The notes below the pieces were generated by a model, which did not search any database, had not been told where the DNA came from, and saw only the letters and a list, made by a program, of their open reading frames with translations. Positions 27,716 to 37,632 of a DNA stretch of 64,000 bases are shown in pieces. Position 1 is the first letter of the stretch; each line of letters starts with the position of its first letter. The stretch covers positions 903,575-967,574 of the forward strand of contig NZ_CP023018.1 in assembly GCF_022406875.1 (NCBI RefSeq), given 5' to 3'. The DNA is from Ectothiorhodosinus mongolicus (lineage in GTDB: Bacteria; Pseudomonadota; Gammaproteobacteria; Ectothiorhodospirales; Ectothiorhodospiraceae). The position numbers and the translations under genes were made by a program.

Positions 27716-30541
27716 TTAGTTTTGTCGTAATGCACGCTCAACGAGCGCTTCCTGCTGTTTCGCATGGACATCTAGGTGACCCACAGCCGGTGAGGCAGAC
27801 GCGGGCCGCGTCACGTGCTGTAAGTGGTACTTCTCACCAATTAGCGGCCGAATATGGTGCTGACTGGAGTACCAAGCACCTTGATTCAGCGGTTCTTCTT
27901 GTACCCAAATAAATTCCTTGGCATTGGGATATTGGGCCAGCACCGCGGATAGTTCCTCTTCGGGGAAGGGGTAAAGCTGTTCGATGCGCAAAATTGCGAT
28001 ATCGTTTTTCTCCTCGGCGCGCCGCCGCTCGAGCAGGTCGTAGTAGACCTTGCCACTGCACATCAAAATTCGTTTCACCTTAGCCGCATCAAGACTATCT
28101 ATTTCATCCATGACATTAAAGAATCGGCCCTGCGTCAAATCCTCTAGCGCATTCACCGCCAGTTTATGCCGCAACAGACTCTTTGGGGTCATGACGATCA
28201 GCGGCTTGCGATAGGGGCGAATCATCTGCCGACGCAAAAGGTGGAACATTTGTGCCGGCGTTGAGGGCACGCAAACTTGCATATTGTTCTGTGCACAAAG
28301 CTGCAAATAACGCTCCAGACGCGCTGAAGAATGTTCTGGACCTTGGCCCTCATAACCATGGGGCAACAACATCACGAGTCCACAAAGGCGGTCCCATTTT
28401 TGTTCACCAGAGCTGATGAATTGATCGATGACCACTTGCGCACCATTAGCGAAGTCACCGAACTGCGCTTCCCAAATGGTCAGTGTTTCTGGAGTAGCTG
28501 TGGCATAGCCATATTCAAAGGCCAACACCGCCTCTTCGGAGAGCAGTGAATCAATGACCAGAAAATCTGCCTGATCTTCATGCACATGGCGCAGCGGAAT
28601 CCAGCGCTCGCCGTCGCGCTGATTGAATAACACCGCATGTCGATGAAAAAAGGTGCCACGTCCACAATCTTGGCCGCTGAGCCGCACGGGGTAGCCCTCA
28701 TCAACCAGGCTGGCATAGGCACTGACCTCAGCAAAACCCCAATCCAGCGGTAGTGACCCTGCTGCCATCTTGCGCCGATCATCGACAATTTTGGCCACTC
28801 GGGGTTGCAGCTCCATACCCTCAGGCAGATCGCCCATAGCACGCCAATACTGGCGAAGCTTCTCGGGTGCCACACGCGTCACCGCAGTCTCACGCCAATC
28901 CTTGTCTAAATGAGGCTTCCAATTGATGGTGACTCGATGGCTGTTGTCCTCGCCCAGCAAGTGGTGGGGCGCGATGTCAGCACCGCTATCTAGGCGAGTG
29001 CGCAAAGCATCCACCATGGTGTCTGCTTCGGCTGCATCGATGATATTTGTCTGTTCCAGATGCTGGGCGTAACGCGCCCGTGTCGTCGGTAACGCTTTAA
29101 TACTTTGATACATTTGCGGCTGGGTAGCTGAGGGCTCATCGGCTTCGTTATGGCCATGACGGCGGTAGCAGACCAAATCGATTACCACATCTTTTTTGAA
29201 CTTCATGCGGTATTCCAAAGCGATCTGCGCCGCATAAACCACCATTTCCGGATCATCCCCGTTCACATGCAAAATGGGTGCATTCACCATTTTCGCCACA
29301 TCAGTGCAATAGGGCGTAGAGCGAGCATCTTTCAGTGTACTTGTGGTGAAGCCAATCTGATTATTGACCACCACATGAATCGTACCTTTGGTGGAAAATC
29401 CCCGGGTTTGCGACATATTCAAGGTTTCCATAACGACGCCTTGGCCAGCAAACGCGGCATCGCCGTGGATAACCAAAGGCAGCACGCGATCACCATCAGG
29501 ATCCTCCCAGCGAGTCTGCCGTGCGCGCACTGAGCCCTCAACCACTGGGCCAACAATCTCCAAATGTGAAGGATTAAATGCGAGCACCAAATGCATGCGC
29601 CCCGTGGGCAGCTGGACATTGGACGAAAAGCCCATGTGGTACTTCACATCGCCCGTGCCGGGGTGGCGCCGCCCCTTGCCCTCGAATTCCTCAAAAAGCA
29701 CAGAGGGTGATTTGCCCAATACATTGATGAGCACATTGAGCCGGCCACGATGCGCCATGCCCATAATGGTCTCACGCACGCCATGCTCTGCAGCGCGCAA
29801 CACAATCTCATCGAGCAACGGAATGAGACTCTCGCCGCCTTCCAGAGAAAAGCGCTTTTGACCCACATAGCGGGTGTGCAAATAGCGCTCAAGACCCTCT
29901 GCAGCCGTCAGACGATCAAGGATGTAGCGTTTCTGACCCGAGTTAAAATTCGGTTCACCACGCAGTGGTTCGAGCTTAGATTGCAACCAGCGCTTTTCGT
30001 CGGTATCGGTGATATGCATGTACTCCGCACCCAGCGTCTTGCAGTAGGTACCGATGAGAATGCGCATGATGTCGCGCAGCGAGGCCTCCTCGGGCCCCAC
30101 TAATGAGCCGGTGTTGAACACCGTGCCCAGATCGTCCTCAGAAAGATGATGGTATTCCAGCGTCAACTCAGGCAGGGCGCGGGGTTCTTGAAGCCCCAGC
30201 GGATCCAGATTGGCTTGCAAGTGACCGAGAAAACGATGGGCATTGATGTACTGCAAGACACGGACTTGTTTGCGTTCGTGCTCCAAGCTGCCCATGGGCA
30301 GTCCACGCGCCGGCATTTCTGCCATACGTCGGAATTCTTCACGCACTCGTCCGTGGATGGCGGCGCCGTTTGCCTGGCCGCCAGTGAGCGCATCAAAATG
30401 CTGGCGCCATAGCTCGGGCACAGCCTCGGGCTTTTCCTGATAGGTTTCAAAAAGGTAATCGAGATAGGCGGCGTTACCCGCATCCAAATATGAATCTTCC
30501 CATTGGGACAACATATCGCGGGCTTGCAGACTTTTGCTCAT
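27716..30541 (-). CDS. sucA: 2-oxoglutarate dehydrogenase E1 component
   Basis: A 941-residue thiamine-diphosphate enzyme that decarboxylates 2-oxoglutarate and succinylates the E2 lipoyl group. The N-terminal E2-binding stretch has WEDSYLDAGNAAYLDYL and WRQHFD. Active-site motifs include MAHRGRLNVLINVLGK, the ThDP motif starting HGDAAFAGQGVV and ending VNNQIGFTT, and LLPHGYEGQGPEHSSAR in the transketolase-like domain. It leads a three-gene operon without the usual flanking sdh and sucCD genes, and is divergent from uvrD. Confidence 0.98.
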   Translation of the reverse strand: MSKSLQARDMLSQWEDSYLDAGNAAYLDYLFETYQEKPEAVPELWRQHFDALTGGQANGAAIHGRVREEFRRMAEMPARGLPMGSLEHERKQVRVLQYINAHRFLGHLQANLDPLGLQEPRALPELTLEYHHLSEDDLGTVFNTGSLVGPEEASLRDIMRILIGTYCKTLGAEYMHITDTDEKRWLQSKLEPLRGEPNFNSGQKRYILDRLTAAEGLERYLHTRYVGQKRFSLEGGESLIPLLDEIVLRAAEHGVRETIMGMAHRGRLNVLINVLGKSPSVLFEEFEGKGRRHPGTGDVKYHMGFSSNVQLPTGRMHLVLAFNPSHLEIVGPVVEGSVRARQTRWEDPDGDRVLPLVIHGDAAFAGQGVVMETLNMSQTRGFSTKGTIHVVVNNQIGFTTSTLKDARSTPYCTDVAKMVNAPILHVNGDDPEMVVYAAQIALEYRMKFKKDVVIDLVCYRRHGHNEADEPSATQPQMYQSIKALPTTRARYAQHLEQTNIIDAAEADTMVDALRTRLDSGADIAPHHLLGEDNSHRVTINWKPHLDKDWRETAVTRVAPEKLRQYWRAMGDLPEGMELQPRVAKIVDDRRKMAAGSLPLDWGFAEVSAYASLVDEGYPVRLSGQDCGRGTFFHRHAVLFNQRDGERWIPLRHVHEDQADFLVIDSLLSEEAVLAFEYGYATATPETLTIWEAQFGDFANGAQVVIDQFISSGEQKWDRLCGLVMLLPHGYEGQGPEHSSARLERYLQLCAQNNMQVCVPSTPAQMFHLLRRQMIRPYRKPLIVMTPKSLLRHKLAVNALEDLTQGRFFNVMDEIDSLDAAKVKRILMCSGKVYYDLLERRRAEEKNDIAILRIEQLYPFPEEELSAVLAQYPNAKEFIWVQEEPLNQGAWYSSQHHIRPLIGEKYHLQHVTRPASASPAVGHLDVHAKQQEALVERALRQN

Positions 30542-30591
30542 GGTGACTGTGCTACCTGCCTGATGGCTGCGGAGGAGCCAAATTACAATCT

Positions 30592-30597
30592 ATTATA
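30592..30597 (-). promoter_or_regulatory. Probable -10 element of the sucA-sucB-lpd operon
   Basis: On the minus strand a perfect TATAAT lies 51 bp before the sucA start codon. The -35 region (TTAAGG, 16 nt upstream) is weak, suggesting activator dependence or an incorrect -35 assignment. Confidence 0.5.
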
Positions 30598-30676
30598 GTC
30601 ATATAAGTTTCCGCCTTAATAACATGACTCGCAAGTGCCCATGCTCAGGTTCGGGGCAAATTTTCCGCATGGGTTT

Positions 30677-30685
30677 TGCTACACT
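30677..30685 (+). promoter_or_regulatory. Extended -10 promoter directly before uvrD
   Basis: TGCTACACT is an extended -10 element (TG-N-TACACT) ending 7 bp before the uvrD ATG. A start about 7 nt downstream would give an mRNA with essentially no leader. Confidence 0.45.
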
Positions 30686-30692
30686 GCCGCGC

Positions 30693-32870
30693 ATGGACGT
30701 GTCTGCAATTTTGGATGGGCTTAATGAGGCTCAGCGGGAAGCTGTTGCCAGTCCCTGCAGTCCAGTTTTGGTTTTGGCAGGGGCAGGCAGCGGAAAAACT
30801 CGTGTTCTGGTGCACCGCATCGCCTGGCTGGTTGAAGTCGAGGGCTTGTCACCGCACAGTGTTTTGGCGGTGACCTTTACCAACAAAGCGGCTCATGAAA
30901 TGCGTGGTCGCTTAGAAAACCTGTTAGCGCTGCCACCCCAAGGTCTGTGGGTAGGCACATTCCATGGCTTATCACATCGCTTGTTGCGCATGCATTGGCG
31001 CGAAGCTGGCCTGCCTGAGGCCTTTCAAATCCTTGATAGCGAGGACCAGTTGCGCCTCGTCAAGCGTGTGCTGAAGTCTTTGGATTTGGACGAAGCACGC
31101 TGGCCACCCAGACAGATTCAATGGTTCATCAATGGCCGCAAGGATGAGGGAATTCGCTCAACCCATATGCAGGATAGCGGGGACCCCGTCAGTCGTCAGA
31201 TGATCCGCATCTATTCGGCCTATGAGGCTGCTTGTCGACGTGCCGGAGTAGTTGATTTTGCTGAGCTGATGCTGCGCAGCCTTGAACTATTGCGCGATAC
31301 TCCGGCCTTGCTTGAGCACTACCGTGAACGCTTTCGCCATATTCTGGTGGATGAGTTTCAGGACAGTAATGCCATTCAATATGCGTGGCTGAGGCTCTTG
31401 GCTGGGGCGAAAACTCCCGTATTTGCGGTGGGTGATGATGACCAGTCCATCTATGGCTGGCGCGGCGCACGTGTCGAACACATCCGTCAGTTCACCCGAG
31501 ATTTCCCGGGCGCACAGACGGTCCGGCTTGAGCAGAACTACCGCTCGACTCAGAACATTCTCTCGGCAGCCAACGCCTTAATCCGCCACAACGACTCCAG
31601 GCTGGGTAAAGAACTATGGACCGCGGGTAAAGCAGGAGAGCCCATCACTCTCTATGGCGCGTTTAACGAATACGATGAAGCCCGCTTCGTCACTGAACAA
31701 CTCAATACTTGGCACCATCAAGGCGGGCGCTTTAGTGAAGTCGCGATCCTCTATCGGTCCAACGCGCAATCACGCGTTTTTGAAGAAACCCTGATTGGTC
31801 AACAAATCCCCTATCGGGTGTATGGCGGGCTGCGCTTTTTCGAACGCGCTGAAATCAAAGACGCGCTCGCGTACTTACGATTGCTCGCCTCTAAAGACGA
31901 TGACACCGCTTTTGAGCGCGTCGTCAATCAGCCCAGTCGCGGCTTGGGTGAGCGCACCGTTGCCTTGCTGCGTGACCATGCACGCCAGGCCGATTGCTCT
32001 TTGTGGTCAGCTGCCAAGACTTTATTAAGCCAAGGCGGCTTAACCGCGCGGGCCGGCAATGCGCTGCAAAGTTTTTTGCAGTTAATTGAGCAAATGTCAC
32101 AAACCTGCTTGACGCTGCCTCTGCATGAACAAGCGGATCACGCCATCCAGCACTCAGGGCTGCGCGATCACTATGCCGCAGAAAAAGGCGAAAATGCGCA
32201 GGCGCGCCTAGACAACCTTGATGAACTCATCAGCGCCGCTCGCGGATTTCGTGTCGAGACTGTTGAGTCCGCGGACGAACCCACCTCTCCGCTAACTGCC
32301 TTTCTCAGCCATGCCGCGCTTGAAGCGGGTGAGGGTGAGGCCAATGCTTGGGAAGACTGCGTGCAGCTGATGACCCTACATTCCGCCAAAGGCTTGGAAT
32401 TCCCACTGGTGTTTTTGGTGGGTATGGAAGAGGGCCTTTTCCCACATCGTATGTCTGCTGAGGAGCCAGGCCGACTCGAAGAAGAGCGACGATTGGCTTA
32501 TGTCGGTATTACCCGAGCACGGCAGCGTCTGGTGATGTGCTATGCCGAAACGCGACGCCTGCATGGACGTGAAACATTTAATGCCCCCTCGCGCTTCATC
32601 GGTGAGTTGCCTGAAGAATTACTCGAGGATGTGCGTCCTCGCGCCTCACTGCGGCGGCCCTACAGCGCCGCGCAGACAGAGTCAGCAGCCACCTACACCG
32701 AACCCACACTCGGATTCTCACTGGGCAGTCGCGTACGGCACCAAAAATTCGGTGAGGGCATCGTCACCGATTATGAGGGTCGCGGCAATGCCGCCCGCGT
32801 CCAAGTGCAGTTCAGTGATGCTGGCAGCAAATGGCTGGTATTGGCCTATGCCGGCTTGGAAAGTCTTTAA
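30693..32870 (+). CDS. uvrD: DNA helicase II UvrD
   Basis: A 725-residue superfamily 1A 3'-5' helicase for nucleotide-excision and mismatch repair. Motifs are the Q-motif LNEAQREAV, Walker A AGAGSGKTRV, Walker B VDEFQDSN, motif III GDDDQSIYGWRGA, motif V TLHSAKGLEFP and motif VI YVGITRARQRL. The C-terminal Tudor-like domain GSRVRHQKFGEGIV ... AYAGLESL identifies UvrD rather than Rep. The ATG at 30693 gives the usual family length; starts further upstream (30624, 30672) add unconserved residues. No clear LexA box is seen. The end overlaps the convergent DUF2782 gene by 4 bp. Confidence 0.93.
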   Translation: MDVSAILDGLNEAQREAVASPCSPVLVLAGAGSGKTRVLVHRIAWLVEVEGLSPHSVLAVTFTNKAAHEMRGRLENLLALPPQGLWVGTFHGLSHRLLRMHWREAGLPEAFQILDSEDQLRLVKRVLKSLDLDEARWPPRQIQWFINGRKDEGIRSTHMQDSGDPVSRQMIRIYSAYEAACRRAGVVDFAELMLRSLELLRDTPALLEHYRERFRHILVDEFQDSNAIQYAWLRLLAGAKTPVFAVGDDDQSIYGWRGARVEHIRQFTRDFPGAQTVRLEQNYRSTQNILSAANALIRHNDSRLGKELWTAGKAGEPITLYGAFNEYDEARFVTEQLNTWHHQGGRFSEVAILYRSNAQSRVFEETLIGQQIPYRVYGGLRFFERAEIKDALAYLRLLASKDDDTAFERVVNQPSRGLGERTVALLRDHARQADCSLWSAAKTLLSQGGLTARAGNALQSFLQLIEQMSQTCLTLPLHEQADHAIQHSGLRDHYAAEKGENAQARLDNLDELISAARGFRVETVESADEPTSPLTAFLSHAALEAGEGEANAWEDCVQLMTLHSAKGLEFPLVFLVGMEEGLFPHRMSAEEPGRLEEERRLAYVGITRARQRLVMCYAETRRLHGRETFNAPSRFIGELPEELLEDVRPRASLRRPYSAAQTESAATYTEPTLGFSLGSRVRHQKFGEGIVTDYEGRGNAARVQVQFSDAGSKWLVLAYAGLESL

Positions 32871-33208
32871 AAGCTGAATAAAACCCAAGCAGGGATATGC
32901 AGGCGCGGATTGAGTTCATGGCCGCGTACATCCATGACTCCGTCACCGTCCAAGTCCACCAGATAATAAGCTGGCCCGCTTTGGGGAACCACGCGGATCA
33001 TGTAGAGCTGCCCGTTGATGCGTTTCTCATGAATGGTTTCACCATCGCGCTCGATGATCGTAATTTCTGGCTCGAGCAGCTCACGCAAGCCTTCGCCACT
33101 ATCATCCAGCATTGGTGGTGGCGGCGGGGCCGCCTGCTCTTGCGCCAAAGCCAGCGGCGATACGATAAGCAAAAAGGCCAGAGCCATCACAAATATAGGT
33201 TTCATCAT
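32867..33208 (-). CDS. DUF2782 family secreted protein
   Basis: A 113-residue protein with signal peptide MMKPIFVMALAFLLIV... cleaved after ALA, a proline run (APPPPP) and the DUF2782 domain (EPEITIIERDGETIHEKRINGQLYMIRVVP ... YYLVDLDGDG, about 48-95). The family is typically next to polA in Pseudomonas and relatives, as here with one gene between. No function is established. Its start overlaps the LOG gene stop by 4 nt. Confidence 0.88.
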   Translation of the reverse strand: MMKPIFVMALAFLLIVSPLALAQEQAAPPPPPMLDDSGEGLRELLEPEITIIERDGETIHEKRINGQLYMIRVVPQSGPAYYLVDLDGDGVMDVRGHELNPRLHIPAWVLFSF

Positions 33209-33930
33209 AGGTTTGATAACCTCTCCAGTTCTTCGCGAGTCGGCTCCAGACTGCCTTTCTCATAGAAATCGAAAATAGCATCAATCACATCTTTGGGGTC
33301 GTCCACGAGGGTGTATAGCGCCAAATCCTGTTCACTGATCGTGCCAGCTGGAATCAAGGTTTGCGCGAACCAATCCAACAGGCCCTGCCAAAACTCGGAC
33401 CCCACCAAAATAATGGGGATGCGCCGGGTCTTTTGGGTTTGCACCAGCGTCAGAATTTCGGCCAATTCGTCTAAGGTGCCAAAGCCGCCGGGCAAAACCA
33501 CATAGGCCGATGCGTATTTCACAAACATCACCTTGCGCGAAAAGAAGTGCCGAAAGCCCAAAGAGACATCCTGATAAGGATTAGCCACCTGTTCATGAGG
33601 CAAGACAATATTCAAGCCCACAGACGGTGATTTGCCCGCGTAAGCACCCTTGTTTGCCGCCTCCATAATCCCAGGCCCGCCGCCGCTCACCACGGCAAAC
33701 CCAGCATTGGAGAGCTGCAAAGCGATCTCCTCGGCGAGCTGATAAGTGGGATGCTCTGGGGGAATACGCGCTGAGCCAAAAATACTCACCGATGGCTTAA
33801 TCCGCGCCAGACGCTGAAAGCCCTCGACAAACTCACCCATAATCTGAAAGATCTTCCAGCTCTCACGGGCCAGATGGCTGTCATCGACGGGCTTTAAACC
33901 TGGATGTTCGGTGCGGCGCTGCTCATTCAT
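33205..33930 (-). CDS. LOG family protein (TIGR00730-like)
   Basis: A 241-residue Rossmann-like protein with the lysine decarboxylase-like/LOG signatures GGGPGIMEAANKGA (about 84-97) and PGGFGTLDELAEIL (about 151-164). The family hydrolyses nucleoside 5'-monophosphates to release the base (cytokinin riboside phosphoribohydrolase in plants); PpnN-type activity on AMP or GMP is known for bacterial relatives. I use the ATG at 33930, where conserved sequence begins; an in-frame ATG at 33960 is possible. It is divergent from polA. Confidence 0.88.
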   Translation of the reverse strand: MNEQRRTEHPGLKPVDDSHLARESWKIFQIMGEFVEGFQRLARIKPSVSIFGSARIPPEHPTYQLAEEIALQLSNAGFAVVSGGGPGIMEAANKGAYAGKSPSVGLNIVLPHEQVANPYQDVSLGFRHFFSRKVMFVKYASAYVVLPGGFGTLDELAEILTLVQTQKTRRIPIILVGSEFWQGLLDWFAQTLIPAGTISEQDLALYTLVDDPKDVIDAIFDFYEKGSLEPTREELERLSNL

Positions 33931-34033
33931 GTGGGCAGCATAGCGCTTCACCGCCCTCATTCGGAAGTACCCGTTTCCCCTGAGGATCGGTCTGTAACAC
34001 AATAGGAGCCGAAATCACTGGAGAAGAAGCACT

Positions 34034-36748
34034 GTGAGTAAGACTGCCCCCTTGGTACTGGTTGATGGATCATCGTATTTGTACCGGGCCTTTCATGCCT
34101 TACCCCCGCTGAGCAATTCGCGGGGCGAGCCCACGGGGGCCGTATTGGGCGTTGCCAATATGCTGCGCCGCTTGATCAGTGATTATCAGCCCACCCACAT
34201 GGCCGTGGTCTTTGATGCCAAAGGACCAACCTTTCGCGACGAGCTTTACAGCGAATACAAAGCGCACCGCCCACCGATGCCCGAAGAGCTGCGCGCGCAG
34301 ATCGAGCCCCTGCATGAGTTGGTTGAGGCGATGGGTTTGCCCATGCTGGTGATACCGGGAGTCGAAGCAGATGATGTCATCGGCACGCTCACCAAAACCG
34401 CGCATGCTCAAGGCATGGAGATCGTCATCTCAACCGGCGACAAAGACCTCGCGCAGCTGGTGGAACCCGGCGTCACGCTGGTGAACACCATGAACGGCAG
34501 CGTCCTCGATGACGCTGGCGTGGAAGAAAAATTTGGGGTCACACCCCAAGGCATTATCGATTATCTGACTTTGATCGGTGACACCTCAGACAATATTCCA
34601 GGCGTGCCCAAGGTCGGCCCCAAGACCGCTGTCAAATGGCTACAGGAATACGGCAGTCTGGATAACATCATCGCCAATGCCGATGCCATTGGTGGCAAGA
34701 TCGGAGAGAACCTGCGCGCCAGTCTCGAGCAGCTGCCGCTGTCGCGGCAACTGGTCACCATCAAGTGTGATGTGGATTTAGACGCATCCATCGAGCAATT
34801 ACAGCTTAAAACAGTCGACCAGAACGCGTTGCAGATGCTGCTCAAACGCTTGGAACTGCGCAGCTGGCTCAAGGAACTGGAGCAAACTGAGGCTCCCAAA
34901 GAAGCCGAAATCACCGAAATTGAAGCATCGTCGAACCCAGAACCGGAATATGAACTGATTCTCGATGAAGCTCATTTGCAGCATTGGATCAAAGCGCTAG
35001 AAGAAGCGGAGCTGTTTGCCTTTGATACTGAGACCGACAGCTTGGATTACATGCAGGCTAGGGTCGTGGGCGTGTCCTTCGCGATTGAACCTTATCGCGC
35101 AGCCTACCTACCACTGGCTCATAACTATAGCGATGCCCCCACTCAGTTGGATCGCGAGACCACGCTCGAAGCACTCAAGCCTTTGCTGGAGAGTTCAGAC
35201 CACAAAAAAGTGGGTCATCACCTGAAATTTGACCGCAATGTCTTAGCCAACCATGGCATCAGCTTAAATGGGATTGCCCATGACACCATGCTCATGTCGT
35301 ACGTAGTGAACAGTACGTCAGGGCGGCATGACATGGATTCTCTGGCTGAACGTTGCCTAGGCGTGCGTACTACTAAGTATGAAGAAGTGGCCGGCAAGGG
35401 CAGCAAACAAATCTGTTTTTCTGAAGTGCGTTTGGAAGAGGCTGGGCCTTATGCGGCGGAGGATGCAGATATTACCCTGCGCCTGTTTCACCACCTATGG
35501 CCACAGCTGCAGGCCACCCCCAAGCTGCTTGAAGTCTATGAGTCGCTGGAGGTGCCGTTGGTGCCGGTACTCTCCCGCATGGAACGCCTTGGCGTCTGTG
35601 TCGATCCGCAGCAGCTCTTCACCCAAAGCCATGAGCTGGCCGATCGCATGGGGCAGATCGAGTGCCAGGCCCATGACTTGGCCGGCTTTGCCTTTAACCT
35701 CGGTTCGCCCAAACAAATTCAGGAAATCCTCTTTGAGCAACAAAAACTGCCGGTACTGCGCAAAACCCCCAAGGGTCAGCCCTCAACCGCTGAAGACGTA
35801 TTAGAACAACTGGCTCTGGATTATCCCCTGCCGAAACTGATTCTCGAGCACCGCGGCCTATCCAAGCTCAAATCCACCTACACGGACAAGCTGCCTGATC
35901 GTATCGACAAAGATACCGGCCGAGTCCACACTTCTTATCACCAAGCCGTTGCCTCAACCGGGCGGCTGTCCTCCTCCGATCCCAATCTACAAAACATCCC
36001 TATCCGAACCGAAGCCGGCCGTCGTATTCGCCAAGCCTTTATAGCCCCCGAGGGGCAGCTGCTATTGGCCGCTGACTACTCGCAGATCGAGCTGCGCATC
36101 ATGGCGCATTTGTCCGATGACCCGGGACTGCTCAAAGCCTTTGCGCAAGGCGAAGACATCCATCGCGCCACCGCCTCAGAGGTGTTTGGCACATCTTTAG
36201 ATAAGGTCAGCAGTGACCAGCGGCGTGCGGCTAAGGCCATCAACTTTGGGCTGATTTATGGCATGTCTGCCTTTGGTTTGGCCCGCCAGCTGGGCATTGA
36301 ACGCGGCGCAGCGCAAGAATATGTCGATCTCTATTTTCAGCGCTATCCGGGCGTTAAAGACTATATGGACCGCACCCGTGAGCAGGCCCGTCAGCAGGGC
36401 TATGTCGAAACCTTATTCGGCCGCCGCCTGTATCTTCCGGACATCAACGCCCGCAACGGGCAAATCCGCCAACAAGCCGAACGCGTGGCCATCAATGCCC
36501 CGATGCAGGGCACGGCCGCTGACATTATTAAGCGCGCCATGCTGGCCGTTGATGCTTGGATCACCCAAGAGCAGGCTCCAGCGCGTATGATTATGCAGGT
36601 GCATGATGAACTGGTGTTTGAAGTGCAGCGCGAGGTGATTAATGAAACCAAAGCGCGAATCACCGAACTCATGTGTGGCGCCGCCACACTCAAGGTGCCG
36701 CTGTTGGTGGAAGCGGGTGTGGGCGACAATTGGGATGCCGCCCACTGA
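34034..36748 (+). CDS. polA: DNA polymerase I
   Basis: A 904-residue three-domain polymerase for gap filling and primer removal. The 5'-3' exonuclease domain (1-290) has VDGSSYLYRAF and ADDVIGTL. The 3'-5' proofreading domain (about 310-500) keeps its acidic pair in FDTETDSLDYM. The polymerase domain (about 530-904) has motif A AADYSQIELRIMAHLS, motif B RRAAKAINFGLIYGMS and motif C MQVHDELVFEV. The GTG start follows GGAGAAGAAGC. Unlike E. coli, engB is not adjacent; it lies about 33 kb away at the left end of the window. Confidence 0.98.
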   Translation: MSKTAPLVLVDGSSYLYRAFHALPPLSNSRGEPTGAVLGVANMLRRLISDYQPTHMAVVFDAKGPTFRDELYSEYKAHRPPMPEELRAQIEPLHELVEAMGLPMLVIPGVEADDVIGTLTKTAHAQGMEIVISTGDKDLAQLVEPGVTLVNTMNGSVLDDAGVEEKFGVTPQGIIDYLTLIGDTSDNIPGVPKVGPKTAVKWLQEYGSLDNIIANADAIGGKIGENLRASLEQLPLSRQLVTIKCDVDLDASIEQLQLKTVDQNALQMLLKRLELRSWLKELEQTEAPKEAEITEIEASSNPEPEYELILDEAHLQHWIKALEEAELFAFDTETDSLDYMQARVVGVSFAIEPYRAAYLPLAHNYSDAPTQLDRETTLEALKPLLESSDHKKVGHHLKFDRNVLANHGISLNGIAHDTMLMSYVVNSTSGRHDMDSLAERCLGVRTTKYEEVAGKGSKQICFSEVRLEEAGPYAAEDADITLRLFHHLWPQLQATPKLLEVYESLEVPLVPVLSRMERLGVCVDPQQLFTQSHELADRMGQIECQAHDLAGFAFNLGSPKQIQEILFEQQKLPVLRKTPKGQPSTAEDVLEQLALDYPLPKLILEHRGLSKLKSTYTDKLPDRIDKDTGRVHTSYHQAVASTGRLSSSDPNLQNIPIRTEAGRRIRQAFIAPEGQLLLAADYSQIELRIMAHLSDDPGLLKAFAQGEDIHRATASEVFGTSLDKVSSDQRRAAKAINFGLIYGMSAFGLARQLGIERGAAQEYVDLYFQRYPGVKDYMDRTREQARQQGYVETLFGRRLYLPDINARNGQIRQQAERVAINAPMQGTAADIIKRAMLAVDAWITQEQAPARMIMQVHDELVFEVQREVINETKARITELMCGAATLKVPLLVEAGVGDNWDAAH

Positions 36749-36757
36749 GTTGACTCG

Positions 36758-37609
36758 CTAGCGCACGATCAACAAAGGGATAGGAGAGCGCATGATCATG
36801 TCGGTGGTCGTACTGCCCACAAACCAACGTCGCAATAGTGAATGTCCGAACGCACCCATGGCCAATAGCTGAATGTCTTGTTCCTGCCGGTAGGCGCATA
36901 CCACGTCGGTGACGGCGCCTTGACGCAATGCCACCTGCACATCAAAGCCCTGAGCCGCTAGAGCGCTACGTGCATGATCCAATTTGGCGCGATTATCGCC
37001 GTTGTCTTCCGCCACCATCAGCACATGCGCCTCAAGACCTTTGAGCAATGGACTGGTGGCCACTTTATCCAGCACTTTTTGAGCGGCGGCGCTGCCGTCA
37101 TAAGCGATCATAAATCGTTCGGGTTGGTTAAACGCCAGAGGCGCCACCAATACCGGGCGTGTCATTGTGCGAATTAAGCTCTCCAAATGGCTGCCGACAT
37201 GTTGCTCCACCATGTCACCATCCTTGCCTTGCTTGCCAACCACAATCAAACGCGCTTCTTCCTGCATATCACCAATGGCCAGCACCACGCGGTCATTGCG
37301 CAGCAAACTCCCGGGCTCGGCTATACCTTTGGCTTGCACGCGTTCAATGGCATCAGCCAGCACAGCACGACCTTGCTCCCGCAAAAGCTTGCCGCGCGTC
37401 TCCTCAGCTTCCACCATTTGCTCGAGCAAGGCTTCACGCCCACCCAGCACCATATTGCCGCTGAAATCGGCCTTGGCTTCAGCGTGCACATTCTTGATCA
37501 CATGCAGCAGTGTCAACGGTGCCTGAAGGCGCAGCGAGGCCCATGCGGCATGATCACATACCGAATGCGATGATCGAGAACCGTCAATGCAAGCGATGAT
37601 TTTTTCCAT
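36758..37609 (-). CDS. Tandem universal stress protein (UspA domain x2)
   Basis: A 283-residue cytoplasmic protein with two Usp domains (about 2-148 and 155-283). The second has the ATP-binding G-x2-G-x9-G-S/T motif (GAFGHSLLRRWFVGST); the first has a related GKQGKDGDMVEQHVGS, one residue longer in the spacer. The ATG at 37609 follows GAGGGG at good spacing. It is 23 bp downstream of the SulP transporter and probably forms an operon with it; Usp proteins often accompany SulP carriers. It converges on polA. Confidence 0.92.
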   Translation of the reverse strand: MEKIIACIDGSRSSHSVCDHAAWASLRLQAPLTLLHVIKNVHAEAKADFSGNMVLGGREALLEQMVEAEETRGKLLREQGRAVLADAIERVQAKGIAEPGSLLRNDRVVLAIGDMQEEARLIVVGKQGKDGDMVEQHVGSHLESLIRTMTRPVLVAPLAFNQPERFMIAYDGSAAAQKVLDKVATSPLLKGLEAHVLMVAEDNGDNRAKLDHARSALAAQGFDVQVALRQGAVTDVVCAYRQEQDIQLLAMGAFGHSLLRRWFVGSTTTDMIMRSPIPLLIVR

Positions 37610-37632
37610 GGTATCCCCTCCCACTGGTGCTT

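Noticed and set aside
30624-30692. Longer UvrD N-terminus starting at 30624
   Set aside because: The extra 23 residues (Cys- and Gly-rich) do not resemble the family, no ribosome-binding site precedes it, and a promoter-like element lies within.
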